Source: a virus. From it: DNA of 32,875 bases. The notes under the pieces are model-generated. The model worked only from the letters and a program-made list of their open reading frames with translations, was not told the origin of the DNA and did no database searches. The stretch covers positions 1 to 32,875 of the IMG/VR virus record IMGVR_UViG_3300034118_000632. One strand, written 5' to 3'. The position numbers were made by a program, and so were the translations under genes. Shown piece after piece: positions 1-8,390 of the stretch. Positions within the stretch are counted from its first letter, which is position 1, and each line of letters begins with the position of its first letter.

Positions 1-40
1 GCCGCGCGTGTTTTTCCGCAAAACGAAACGGCCTTTAGAC

Positions 41-502
41 ATGGCTAGACCAAGAAAACCAACCGCACTGAAAATCCTTCACGGCGATTTTGACAAAGAT
101 CCGCAGCGACGAAATCACCAAGAGCCACAGCCGTCGACTGACTCGCCAACATGCCCGAGTCAGTTGGGGATTGTTGGCCGAAACGAGTGGAGGCGTATAT
201 GTGCAGAGCTAGAAATGCTCGGGGTAATTTCTCTGGCCGAGCGGCCTGCTATTCTTCGGTACTGTCATGCGTACCAGCAGCATCACGACTTCGAGCGACA
301 GGCAAAGAAGGACGGTCGGTGGCAAGTCAGTGCGACCACAGGATTGATATCAGAGCATCCAGCCAGCAAGGCCGCAAGAGATCTGGCAAACCAGATGATC
401 AAGTTGCTTTCAGCTTTTGGGATGACCCCGACATCACGAACGCGATTAGCAGTTAAGGAAAAAACACAAGTTGACCCAGACGAAAAACTTTTCTTCGGAT
501 GA
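41..502 (+). CDS. terS: Terminase small subunit, P27 family
   Basis: Likely DNA-recognition subunit of the packaging motor, partnering with the large terminase encoded directly downstream. The protein of 153 aa begins MARPRKPTALKILHGD, the typical opening of P27-family small terminases. The rest is a charged helical protein with an HTH-like region around residues 45-75. An in-frame ATG at position 8 would add 11 residues, but the family start MARPRKP at 41 is preferred; neither has a strong Shine-Dalgarno. The 3' end overlaps the large terminase start by 32 bases. Family assignment rests on the N-terminal motif and on position next to terL. Confidence 0.85.
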   Translation: MARPRKPTALKILHGDFDKDPQRRNHQEPQPSTDSPTCPSQLGIVGRNEWRRICAELEMLGVISLAERPAILRYCHAYQQHHDFERQAKKDGRWQVSATTGLISEHPASKAARDLANQMIKLLSAFGMTPTSRTRLAVKEKTQVDPDEKLFFG

Positions 503-2057
503 GTTCTATTTCGACGACAATGAAGCGTTCAAGGTTAGTCGGTTTTTCAGCCAAATGCTCACTCATCCAAAAGGAGGGAGCGGAAAGCCAAAGCCGTTCA
601 TTCTTGAGCCGTGGCAGGATGAGTACGTTCGCAATTTGCTGGCATGGAAACACAAATCCACGGGACTCCGGAAGTACAGAACGACGTATTGCGAGATCCC
701 TCGCAAGAATGGCAAGACTACCCTAGCGGCTGGCATCCTGCTTTATATGCTTCTGGTTGATAAAGAAAACGGAAAGGAGGTCTATTCAGCGGCGACGACA
801 CGAGATCAAGCGGGGCTGGTTTACGAAATCGCTGCCGGCATGGTGTCTAACAATCCCATGCTGAAAAGCCGGTGTGAGCTGATTAAGTCGAAGAAGCGAA
901 TTGTCACAGCAGACGGATATTTTCAAGCCTGCTCAGCGGAGGCAGGGGCGGTTCACGGTAGCAATCCTCATTGCGTGGTCTTCGATGAGCTGCACTTGCA
1001 ACGCGATCGGGAAATGTGGGAGGCGTTTCACACTGGTTTCGGGGCTCGCTCTCAGCCGGTGTTCATCGCCATCACGACGGCAGGGCATGACAAATCAAGC
1101 GTCTGCTGGGAACAGCACGAGTACTCACGAAACATCATCAACGGGAATATCGAGGACGATAGTTTTTACCCGCTGCTCTTTGGGGCGGATCCAGAGGACG
1201 ATTGGACCGACGAAGCGACATGGGAAAAGGCAAATCCCTGTTTGGATATTTCACTGAATCGCGACTATCTAAAGGCGGAATGTAAACAGGCACAGGAAAT
1301 ACCAGGTCTCGAGAACTCATTTCGCCGCCTTCACCTGAATCAGTGGACCGAACAAGAAAGCAGACTGATTCCGATGCAGCAGTGGGACAAATGCGAGACC
1401 AGAGCACAGGTTGAAGAATTTGATGGGCAGGTGTGTTTCGGGGGGCTTGACCTGTCGTCGACCAGAGACGTGACTGCATTCGTTTTACTGTTCCCAAAAG
1501 CAGACGGCGTTCAAGTATTTCCGTGGTTCTGGATTCCAGAAGACAACATCAACAAAAGGGCGGCACAAGATCAGCGAGTCATTCGAGCGTTTGCGGATGC
1601 TGGCTATGTCGAAGTCACGGAAGGAAATGAGGTTGATGTGATGCACGTCGCGGCGCGTATCACTCAGATTTGCAGCCCGTTCGATCTTCGTCGCATTGGG
1701 TTTGATCCGTGGAACGCTGCAGGACCAACGCAGCGAATGAAAGAGTTGGGACTGCCGGAAGACGTGTTGGTTAAGATGCCACAGGGCACAGCAACATACA
1801 ACGAGCCGATAAAGCAACTACTTTCGATGCTCGGATCAGGGCGTTTTAAACACGACGGAAACAAAGTTTTGAGATGGATGGCATCAAACGCAGCAGGAAT
1901 GGAGGACAGCAATGGAAATCTGAAGTTTCACAAGGGCAAGTCAGGCGATAAAATCGATGGAATGACTGCACTAGGAATGGCCTTGGCGTTGTATATTTCA
2001 GAAAATCCAGAGGGTTCTGCATATAAGCAAAGCGGATCCGGCGTAATTTTATTCTGA
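471..2057 (+). CDS. terL: Terminase large subunit (ATPase-nuclease)
   Basis: Packaging motor: an N-terminal ATPase drives DNA into the prohead and a C-terminal RNase H-like nuclease cuts it. The 528 residues show a terminase-type Walker A (RKNGKTT, residues 78-84), Walker B (CVVFDELH, 168-175) and a coupling-motif-like ITTAG (201-205). The nuclease domain carries GGLDLSSTRD (acidic residue D327), followed by a region with IGFDPWNA. The start is TTG at 471 with AAGGA about 10 bases upstream; no ATG lies in frame until residue 29, which would remove conserved N-terminal sequence. It overlaps the small subunit gene by 32 bases and ends seven bases before the portal ATG. Confidence 0.95.
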   Translation: MTQTKNFSSDEFYFDDNEAFKVSRFFSQMLTHPKGGSGKPKPFILEPWQDEYVRNLLAWKHKSTGLRKYRTTYCEIPRKNGKTTLAAGILLYMLLVDKENGKEVYSAATTRDQAGLVYEIAAGMVSNNPMLKSRCELIKSKKRIVTADGYFQACSAEAGAVHGSNPHCVVFDELHLQRDREMWEAFHTGFGARSQPVFIAITTAGHDKSSVCWEQHEYSRNIINGNIEDDSFYPLLFGADPEDDWTDEATWEKANPCLDISLNRDYLKAECKQAQEIPGLENSFRRLHLNQWTEQESRLIPMQQWDKCETRAQVEEFDGQVCFGGLDLSSTRDVTAFVLLFPKADGVQVFPWFWIPEDNINKRAAQDQRVIRAFADAGYVEVTEGNEVDVMHVAARITQICSPFDLRRIGFDPWNAAGPTQRMKELGLPEDVLVKMPQGTATYNEPIKQLLSMLGSGRFKHDGNKVLRWMASNAAGMEDSNGNLKFHKGKSGDKIDGMTALGMALALYISENPEGSAYKQSGSGVILF

Positions 2058-2064
2058 GGTGGCT

Positions 2065-3669
2065 ATGGAATACGGTGTTACTCAATTCGTAGTCAACGCT
2101 ACGCCGGTCGGTCGCAACGAAGATCGAATGTGGAATCCTATGCCGTTCACAAACGGCGGCCAGTCGTCTGCTGGCGTGAAGGTTACACAGCGATCGGTGC
2201 TCGGGTATCCTCCTCTTTGGCGAGCCATTAACCTGATTAGTTCGAGCGTAGCGGGGCTGCCCTGTGATGTCTTTCGTCGTCAACGCGACGGCGGGAAAAA
2301 AGTGGACATGCGGCATTCGCTGCAGTATCTACTGGAAAAAAAGTCAAATCGATGGATTCACGCCTACACGTTCCGGCGAGCCATGACGGCCGTCGCTGCC
2401 CTGCATGGGAATTCATTTGCAGCAATTGACCGCATCGACGGGCGTCCTGCTGGCTTCATCATGTGGGACACGCAGAACACGCTGGTAAAGGTCGACAACG
2501 GGCGGTTGTGGTATGTGACTTACATCAACGGCAAGCCGGTTCGAGTTCCTGCGGAAGACATGCTTCACATTCGCGGATTTGGCGGTGATGGCGTCATGGG
2601 ATGGCCAATTCTGGAACTAATGAAGGACGCTCTCGGCGCAGGCATGGCGGCTCAGCAGTTTGCGGGCCGATACTTTGCCAACGGATCGAACATGAGCGGC
2701 CTGCTGATGGTGCCAGGCTCATTTAACGAGGAAAAGATTCGCAACACCATGCAAGCGTGGAACAGTATGCAGCAGGGGTTATCAAATTCACACAAAGTTG
2801 CATTGCTTCAGGACGGTGTGAAGTTCCAACAAATGACGATCCCAAACGATGCTGCTCAGTTTCTGCAGACACGCGAATTTGAAACGCGACAAACCGTGAG
2901 CAACATCACCGGTGTCCCTCCGCACATGCTCGGAGATTCCACACGCACTAGCCACAACAGCCTAGAAGCGGAAGGGCAGAGTTATCTGGATTACACACTG
3001 CAACCTTGGCTGCAGACTTGGGAGGCAGAGCTGGAAGACAAGGGGCTGACAGAAAAAGAAAAGGAAAAGGATTCGCACGTCGTCGAGTTCAATCGCGAGG
3101 CCCTGATTCAGATGACCTTCGAATCTAAGGTGAATGGTATTTATCGGCAGATCGAATCAGGCGTGATGACACGCAATGAAGGCCGCGCGCGACTGAATAT
3201 GCCGTCCACAGGCCCGGAAGGAGATGTTTTTTATCATCCAGCTAACTGGATGGTTTCAGGTGAGGAACCGGAACCAGCAACAGGAGCACAGCCTATGAAG
3301 GAAACGCCGGCCGAAGAGGACAACACGGAAAACCTGCTGCGGGCGATGGTGACGAGTAGCGTGACCGAGGCCCTGAAGATTGAGCGGGACCGTGTTGTTC
3401 AGCGTGCAGGGATGCAGGCGGCGAACTTCATGGGGGCAGTCAATGAGTTCTACGCCACGTGGACCGACAGAACAGTGTCTGCTTTGACGAATTCTGACGC
3501 TCGCCTGGCAATTATCAGCCATGCTGAAGAGTCGAAACGCCTTCTCAGTGACGTTCATAGTTGTTCCACGACATCGAGCCTCAAAGCAAATGTGTCTGAC
3601 GTGGTTGCGTCGTGGGATTCACGGGCCGACAATCTGGTGCAAAACCTCATGAAAGCGGTGCAAAAATGA
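2065..3669 (+). CDS. Portal protein, HK97 family
   Basis: Forms the dodecameric ring at the capsid vertex through which DNA enters and to which the tail is joined. The 534-aa product has HK97-portal features: a domain with PLWRAINLISSSVAGLP near the N-terminus, then the GVPPHMLGD segment with TSHNSLEAEGQSYLDYTLQPWL, highly typical of the family. The start ATG at 2065 has GAGGTG just upstream; a GTG at 2059 in frame is less well placed. A C-terminal tail of about 150 residues is charged and probably helical. It overlaps the protease gene by four bases (ATGA), consistent with translational coupling. Confidence 0.93.
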   Translation: MEYGVTQFVVNATPVGRNEDRMWNPMPFTNGGQSSAGVKVTQRSVLGYPPLWRAINLISSSVAGLPCDVFRRQRDGGKKVDMRHSLQYLLEKKSNRWIHAYTFRRAMTAVAALHGNSFAAIDRIDGRPAGFIMWDTQNTLVKVDNGRLWYVTYINGKPVRVPAEDMLHIRGFGGDGVMGWPILELMKDALGAGMAAQQFAGRYFANGSNMSGLLMVPGSFNEEKIRNTMQAWNSMQQGLSNSHKVALLQDGVKFQQMTIPNDAAQFLQTREFETRQTVSNITGVPPHMLGDSTRTSHNSLEAEGQSYLDYTLQPWLQTWEAELEDKGLTEKEKEKDSHVVEFNREALIQMTFESKVNGIYRQIESGVMTRNEGRARLNMPSTGPEGDVFYHPANWMVSGEEPEPATGAQPMKETPAEEDNTENLLRAMVTSSVTEALKIERDRVVQRAGMQAANFMGAVNEFYATWTDRTVSALTNSDARLAIISHAEESKRLLSDVHSCSTTSSLKANVSDVVASWDSRADNLVQNLMKAVQK

Positions 3670-4361
3670 AGCATAAAATTACACTTTCGCTGCCAAAACG
3701 CATCGAAAACGCGGTAAAAGACGAGAATTTTCGCGTGTTTTACAACGATTCCAGCGAGGAACTGGAGGTGTTTCTTTATGGCGTCGTTGGTGACGAATAC
3801 ACCGAATCAGACGCGGGAAGCATTTCCAGAATCCTTGCTGCCAATAGGAACAAACCGGTGACGATGCGGATCAACTCCGGAGGCGGGTTGGCGTTCGACG
3901 GGCTCGCAATTTACAACGCTCTGGCCGATCATAAGGGGCCAACCACGGCAATCATTGAAAGCCTTGCGGCATCGGCGGCCAGTCTTGCGGCGATCGGAGC
4001 CGACAAGGTAAAGATGTATAGCAACGCGACGTATATGATTCATGAAGGTATCGGTTTTGCTTACGGCCACATTGCTGAAATTAAAGAAACGCTCGAATGG
4101 CTGGAGTCATTCAACGCTGCGGCCATCACGACTTATGCGGAACGCACTGGAAAGCCGGAAAAGGAGATTGCAGCGGCGTTGCTCGGCGCGAATGGCGACG
4201 GCACGAAATACAACGCCACGCAGGCTTTAGAGATGGGATTTGTGGATGAGATTATTACGGCCGGCAGCGGCAAGAAGTCAAAGTCAAAGAACGAAACGGC
4301 AGTCGTGCAGGCCATGCTCAATTACCGAATTGCAAAATTAGGATTGACAAACCGCCGCTAA
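3666..4361 (+). CDS. ClpP-like prohead maturation protease
   Basis: Serine protease that would remove the scaffold-like N-terminal part of the capsid protein during head maturation. The 231-aa protein has the ClpP fold signature: INSGGG (69-74, oxyanion region), the nucleophile region ESLAASAASLAA with likely catalytic Ser103, and catalytic His126 in MIHEG. The start ATG at 3666 overlaps the portal stop. The order portal-protease-capsid is standard for HK97-like phages. The last about 25 residues (from GSGKKSKSKNE) are polar and probably disordered. The downstream 169-base gap before the capsid gene contains structured leader sequence. Confidence 0.92.
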   Translation: MKHKITLSLPKRIENAVKDENFRVFYNDSSEELEVFLYGVVGDEYTESDAGSISRILAANRNKPVTMRINSGGGLAFDGLAIYNALADHKGPTTAIIESLAASAASLAAIGADKVKMYSNATYMIHEGIGFAYGHIAEIKETLEWLESFNAAAITTYAERTGKPEKEIAAALLGANGDGTKYNATQALEMGFVDEIITAGSGKKSKSKNETAVVQAMLNYRIAKLGLTNRR

Positions 4362-4373
4362 GCTGTTTACTGT
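4344..4373 (+). promoter_or_regulatory. Weak sigma70-like promoter candidate for capsid gene
   Basis: A perfect -35 hexamer TTGACA at 4344-4349 is followed after 18 bases by TACTGT (4368-4373), which keeps the most conserved TA...T positions of a -10 box. It sits at the end of the protease gene, upstream of the long capsid leader. This is a motif match only. Confidence 0.25.
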
Positions 4374-4455
4374 CCACACATCAAGCCGTGATAGTATCAA
4401 GCGATGCGAGTCCGACACCTGCGATCTGAAGTGATAAGTTTCACGCCAGTCGTTT

Positions 4456-4527
4456 GCAGTTTTTCGATTTACGAAACACTGCCAGCGGTTGGCGTTTTTC
4501 GTTGACCCTGGCGAAACAGGAATCAAC
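4456..4527 (+). promoter_or_regulatory. Structured 5' leader of the major capsid gene
   Basis: Three inverted repeats lie in the 169 bases before the capsid ATG. (a) An 11-bp stem with one mismatch, 4456-4466 with 4472-4482, loop ATTTA. (b) A short stem GCCA...TGGC (4481-4484 with 4491-4494) followed by G and five T, terminator-like and sharing two bases with the first stem. (c) GTTGA/TCAAC (4501-4505 with 4523-4527) enclosing CCTG/CAGG (4507-4510 with 4517-4520), which covers the AGGA Shine-Dalgarno at 4518-4521. Hairpins (a) and (b) overlap and could compete. The rest of 4362-4455 shows nothing clear to me. Confidence 0.45.
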
Positions 4528-4530
4528 GAA

Positions 4531-5976
4531 ATGACACTTAAGGAATTGCAGGCAAAGCGTCAATCCCTGCTAGATGACGCTCAGAAGATCATTGACGCTG
4601 CTGGCGATCAGATGATGTCCGACGAAGACGCAGTGAAAGTGAAGGCTTCAATGGATGAAGTCGACACCGTCTCAGCGTCAATCGACGACCTCGCCAAAAA
4701 GGCAAATGAGCAGACTGAGTTGCGAAACAAACTGCACGCTGCCAAGAGCAAGCCGGATAACCCAACGATCCGAGCCATGTTCAGTCAGTTTGGTGGCACA
4801 ATGGCACCTTCGCTGCCGCATGTCGGCAATGGCGTCTCTCAGCTTCCGCGCAATGTGAAGCGATCTGCCGTCAAGAACTTCAAAGGCGAAGTTGATGGCA
4901 TGGAAGCTCAGGTTCGAGCGTACCGATTCGGCATGTGGGCCATGGCCACTCTGTCGCAGCAGTCAGGCGGCCGGTTCCGCAATCAGCAGGCCGTGAACTA
5001 CTGCCTCGAAAACGGGCTGATCACCAACGCAGCGCACGGCGAAGGTGGATCCGATGCCACCGGTTCACACATTTTCGTGCCAGACGAATTCGGAACTGAC
5101 CTGATTCTGTTGCGCGAACAGTTTGGCGTGGCTCGCCGGCTGCTCAACATCGTGCCGATGTCCTCAGACACGAAAACAGAACCTCGCCAGTTGTCGGGAC
5201 TGACTGCTTACTTCGTTGGTGAGAATTCAGCCGGCACCGAATCGACCATGAGCTTTGACGATGTCACTTTGGTGGCCCGCAAACTGATGGTTCTCGCTCG
5301 CCTGTCGAACGAACTGAATGCCGATGCTGCAATCAGCTTTGGCGACAAGCTAGTCGGTGAAATCGCCTACGCCTTTGCCAATAAGGAAGACGAGTGTGTG
5401 TTCAACGGCACCGGAACAAGCACTTACGGCCACATCACCGGCATCCGCACTCGGCTGGATGAACTGACGGCCGGAACGGCTCCGGGGCTCACTCTCGGAG
5501 CAGGTAACGCCTATGCTGAACTGACGCTCGCCAACTTCCAGAGCGTTGTGGGTTCGCTTCCGCAGTACGCAGACCGTCCGGGTGCTGGTTGGGTGTGTCA
5601 CAAGACGTTCGCTCACACAGTCATGCAGCGGTTGGCATTGGCGGCCGGTGGATCAACGGCAACGGAAATCATCAACGGCATCCCGACGCTGATGTTCCTT
5701 GGCTATCCAGTCACGATCAGCCAAGTGTTTCCATCTGTGGAAGCAAACAGTCAAATCCCCGTCATCTTCGGTGACTTGTCACTGGGAGCCATGTTTGGAG
5801 ACCGTGGACAGGAAACAATCGCATTCTCCACTGAGGCAACCGTCGGCGGTGAGTCCATGTGGGAACGGGATCAGATCGGCGTCCGCGGCACGGAGCGTTT
5901 CGACGCTGTTGTGCATGACTACGGCAGCAACTCTGTCGCCGGCCCGATCGTGGGCTTGGAAATGGCTGGCAGCTAA
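4531..5976 (+). CDS. Major capsid protein, HK97 fold, with N-terminal delta domain
   Basis: Builds the icosahedral shell. The 481-aa product starts with a charged helical coiled-coil region (about residues 1-75, beginning MTLKELQAKRQSLLDD), the delta or scaffold domain normally cut off by the prohead protease. It is followed by an HK97-like body including GGSDATGSHIFVPDEFGTDL, the E-loop and central region, and a C-terminal segment ending in DAVVHDYGSNSVAGPIVGLEMAGS. The start ATG at 4531 has AGGA nine bases upstream; an upstream in-frame TTG at 4489 lies inside the leader hairpins and is less likely. Position after the protease supports the call. Confidence 0.93.
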   Translation: MTLKELQAKRQSLLDDAQKIIDAAGDQMMSDEDAVKVKASMDEVDTVSASIDDLAKKANEQTELRNKLHAAKSKPDNPTIRAMFSQFGGTMAPSLPHVGNGVSQLPRNVKRSAVKNFKGEVDGMEAQVRAYRFGMWAMATLSQQSGGRFRNQQAVNYCLENGLITNAAHGEGGSDATGSHIFVPDEFGTDLILLREQFGVARRLLNIVPMSSDTKTEPRQLSGLTAYFVGENSAGTESTMSFDDVTLVARKLMVLARLSNELNADAAISFGDKLVGEIAYAFANKEDECVFNGTGTSTYGHITGIRTRLDELTAGTAPGLTLGAGNAYAELTLANFQSVVGSLPQYADRPGAGWVCHKTFAHTVMQRLALAAGGSTATEIINGIPTLMFLGYPVTISQVFPSVEANSQIPVIFGDLSLGAMFGDRGQETIAFSTEATVGGESMWERDQIGVRGTERFDAVVHDYGSNSVAGPIVGLEMAGS

Positions 5977-5999
5977 TTTGCTGACAGCGGCCTGACTGC

Positions 6000-6022
6000 G
6001 GAGGGTTCGACGTGAACCCTTC
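6000..6022 (+). terminator. Hairpin after the capsid gene (terminator or attenuator)
   Basis: A 9-bp stem (one G-T pair), 6000-6008 with 6014-6022, closes a 5-base loop. It is followed by GTGTTTCTG rather than a clean T tract, so it may be a weak terminator or an mRNA-stabilising hairpin. Such hairpins behind capsid genes often set high capsid mRNA levels. Confidence 0.45.
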
Positions 6023-6056
6023 GTGTTTCTGAAAACAATCCCAAAGGGGAAACAAT

Positions 6057-6479
6057 ATGATTCGAGAACGATTGGTGAATGACTCGCTGCTGATCTCTCC
6101 GCGATCGCAAACGAACACGCAGACGAATACAGCAAATCTTGACACCAAGGGGGCAAACTACGCCACCATTCGTGTCGCGTTTGCCAGTGAGCTGAACACG
6201 AACGCCGTTGGGCCTACGCTTGTTCTGTCACATTCTGACGACACGGTAGTGACGAATTTTGCAACGCTTGACACACAAACAGGCTTGGATTTGACTGCCG
6301 CGCGTGAAGTGCATTACGGCGTCGACCTGCGAGGCAAAAAGCGATACCTGCGACTGGCCGTCACCACAGCAACTGCGACCAACGACAATGTCACGTTTGC
6401 CGCAGTGGCAACACTCAGCGACCTCGAGAATTCTCCGAACGGAACGACCAGTGTGGCTGACACGACAGTGTTTGTGTAA
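6057..6479 (+). CDS. Small structural protein, possible capsid decoration protein
   Basis: Unrecognised 140-aa protein encoded directly behind the major capsid gene, with a good Shine-Dalgarno (AAAGGGGAAA) before ATG 6057. The sequence is rich in Thr, Asn, Asp and beta-prone segments (VGPTLVLSHSDD, YLRLAVTTATATNDNVTFAAV) and has no cysteine, signal peptide or membrane segment. This pattern and position resemble small beta-rich decoration or head-fibre proteins of other phages, but no motif proves it. It may share an mRNA with the capsid gene through the weak hairpin at 6000-6022. Its stop overlaps the next start (TAATG). Confidence 0.5.
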   Translation: MIRERLVNDSLLISPRSQTNTQTNTANLDTKGANYATIRVAFASELNTNAVGPTLVLSHSDDTVVTNFATLDTQTGLDLTAAREVHYGVDLRGKKRYLRLAVTTATATNDNVTFAAVATLSDLENSPNGTTSVADTTVFV

Positions 6480-7069
6480 TGAGCGGAAGCACGATCAATT
6501 ACGAGGCTGTCGCACCTTGGATGCAAGGGAAAGCCTTTAACGTCTACACACAATTTGGTGAGGACGGATTGATCGCGTTTGCGCTTGATAAAATTGGACC
6601 GAAAAACCGTCACTGCTTTGAAATTGGAGCAGCTGACGGTCGGTTCTTTTCCAATACATTACGACTTCGCGAACTTGGCTGGTATGCGGTGCTGATTGAG
6701 GCCGACCAGCGGCACTTTAACAAACTGCAGGCTGAATTCGGGCAGCAGTCAGCGTGCATTTTCGGAACGTGCGGTGACCTGGATGACATGCTCATTCGAA
6801 CCACAATCAACCGCACGCCTGACCTCGGAATTATCGACATTGACGGACAGGACTATTGGCTTTGGCACGACATGGTTGAAATCAGGCCGCGAGTCATGCT
6901 CGTGGAAATCAGCACGCAGGGCCGATCAATGCCAGTTCCTTTGCGTGGCGAGCCATACCCGGCACAGGCCGGACTTGAACAAATAACGCAGCTTGGAGCC
7001 TCAAAAGGTTACACGCTCGTCGCAACAACTTACTGCAACGCTCTTTTTATAGAAAACTCATGTCTCTGA
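6479..7069 (+). CDS. FkbM-like SAM-dependent methyltransferase
   Basis: Probable class I methyltransferase of 196 aa. It shows an SAM-binding motif I (HCFEIGAADGRFFSNT, about residues 41-56), an acidic ribose-binding motif II (VLIEAD) and IIDIDGQDYWLW. The latter resembles the IDIDGNDYW motif in FkbM-related enzymes often encoded beside glycosyltransferases; these commonly O-methylate sugars. It is inserted between the capsid and connector genes, an unusual place for an enzyme, and overlaps the methyltransferase-glycosyltransferase gene by 10 bases, so the two are probably co-translated and act together. Substrate unknown: a virion glycan or a host surface sugar are the obvious options. Confidence 0.65.
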   Translation: MSGSTINYEAVAPWMQGKAFNVYTQFGEDGLIAFALDKIGPKNRHCFEIGAADGRFFSNTLRLRELGWYAVLIEADQRHFNKLQAEFGQQSACIFGTCGDLDDMLIRTTINRTPDLGIIDIDGQDYWLWHDMVEIRPRVMLVEISTQGRSMPVPLRGEPYPAQAGLEQITQLGASKGYTLVATTYCNALFIENSCL

Positions 7070-8187
7070 AACTGAACATCGGTGCTGGCTCAACTGTTAT
7101 TCCCGGATTCACCCCGATCGACCGCAAGTTCGGTTCGGAGGCGTTTCCGTTGCAGTACGCCGACAATTCCGTGGATGAGATCAGAGCCTCGCACATCCTC
7201 GAGCACTTCAGCTTTGCGGACGCCCAGGAAGCCCTAAAGGAATGGACGCGAGTTCTGAAGCCCGGCGGACGTATTCGGCTGGCGGTTCCAGACATTGAGG
7301 CGAAGGAAAAGGCAGATCCGGACGAGTGGCCATTTATTATCATGGGCGGACAAACTGACGACAACGACTTTCATAAATCAGCATGGAACGAAACACGCCT
7401 ACGGGCTCACATGGAGCACTTCGGACTGCAAAGCGTCAAGCGATGGGAATCGCCAAACACAGACACGGCGGCTCATCCATGCTCATTGAATTTAGAGGGC
7501 GTGAAGCCAGCGGCAGCCGCCAAGAAAGCATTGACCGTAAAAGTCGGTGCGTATTTGACTCTTCCGCGTTACGAAGCGGTCGCAGCCAGAACGATCATTG
7601 AGCAAGCTTTGAAGCCACATAAGATTGACCTCACGACAACGCAAGGCGTGTTCTGGGGCCAGTGTATGCAACGCATGTTTCAAGACGCTGTCGACAAAAA
7701 CATCGACTGGATTCTGTCACTGGATTCAGACAGCCTTTTTAATCAAAAGCATATTTCCGATTTGTTCGCGCTGTTTGCGGCGAATCCACAGATCGACGCT
7801 TTGGCAGCTTTGCAGTGTCGACGCGGCGGAAAGTATCCGCTGATGACGACTGGCACCGGCGTGCAGGATGAACACGTACAAGTCGACGGCCGGCCGATCA
7901 AGGCGACAACGGCTCATTTTGGCCTCACGCTCATTCGCGTCAATTCATTGCGTGATGTGAAGAAGCCATGGTTCTGGTCGCAGCATGATGAAAGCGGCAA
8001 CTGGTCAGATAACAAGCTCGATGATGATATTTGGTTCTGGCATCAGTGGCGACTGGCCGGCAAGACGATTTACGTGGCTCCTTCAGTGTCGATCGGGCAT
8101 CTAGAAGAAACAGTTGCGATGTTCGATTCAGACTTGCAACCCAAGCACATCTACGTGCATGAATGGCGAAAGGAAAACGGGCTGTGA
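7060..8187 (+). CDS. Methyltransferase-glycosyltransferase fusion protein
   Basis: Two-domain enzyme of 375 aa. Residues 1-145 form a class I methyltransferase: KLNIGAG (motif I), IDRKFGSEAFPL, ADNSVDEIRASHILEHF and LKPGGRIRLAVPDI. After a short Ala/Lys linker, residues about 155-375 look like a GT-A glycosyltransferase: VGAYLTLPRYEA, a DXD-type SLDSDSLF for metal and nucleotide-sugar binding, and a C-terminal LDDDIWFWHQW and GKTIYVAPSVSIGHLE. The methyltransferase core begins at residue 4, which supports the ATG at 7060 despite no clear Shine-Dalgarno. The fusion suggests coupled sugar transfer and methylation on one acceptor; the acceptor is not known. Confidence 0.7.
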   Translation: MSLKLNIGAGSTVIPGFTPIDRKFGSEAFPLQYADNSVDEIRASHILEHFSFADAQEALKEWTRVLKPGGRIRLAVPDIEAKEKADPDEWPFIIMGGQTDDNDFHKSAWNETRLRAHMEHFGLQSVKRWESPNTDTAAHPCSLNLEGVKPAAAAKKALTVKVGAYLTLPRYEAVAARTIIEQALKPHKIDLTTTQGVFWGQCMQRMFQDAVDKNIDWILSLDSDSLFNQKHISDLFALFAANPQIDALAALQCRRGGKYPLMTTGTGVQDEHVQVDGRPIKATTAHFGLTLIRVNSLRDVKKPWFWSQHDESGNWSDNKLDDDIWFWHQWRLAGKTIYVAPSVSIGHLEETVAMFDSDLQPKHIYVHEWRKENGL

Positions 8188-8390
8188 TTGTCTTACTTAA
8201 ACCGTGGAACGGGCTGCCAGTCGGCTTCGTAAACACGGTGATCGGACGGGGGCCAGCGGCAGAACTGGTCAGACGCGGGATTGCTCGATGGTCAAACGAA
8301 TTTGAGAACGAGGACTCGAAATGCACCCAAGCCCAACCTTCAAAACGACCACGGGGCCGACCATCGAGCCCCTCACGCTCGACGAACTGA
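8184..8390 (+). CDS. Small head-region protein with AT-hook-like C-terminus
   Basis: Unrecognised 68-aa protein. A GTG start at 8184 overlaps the upstream stop (GTGA) and has AGGA at 8171-8174, nine bases upstream. The N-terminal half (MIVLLKPWNGLPVGF, then GRGPAAELVRRGIARW) looks like a folded domain. The C-terminal half is basic with KRPRGRPSSPSR, resembling an AT-hook (RGRP core). The last 70 bases overlap the start of the connector gene in another frame, so this tail is constrained by the other protein and could be fortuitous. The frame is open from the upstream gene and the start is well formed, so I think it is real. Confidence 0.6.
   Translation: MIVLLKPWNGLPVGFVNTVIGRGPAAELVRRGIARWSNEFENEDSKCTQAQPSKRPRGRPSSPSRSTN

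Noticed and set aside
1-40. A longer small terminase starting at ATG 8
   Set aside because: The family start MARPRKPTALK lies at 41 and the extra residues have no similarity to the family; no ribosome site precedes position 8 within the window.
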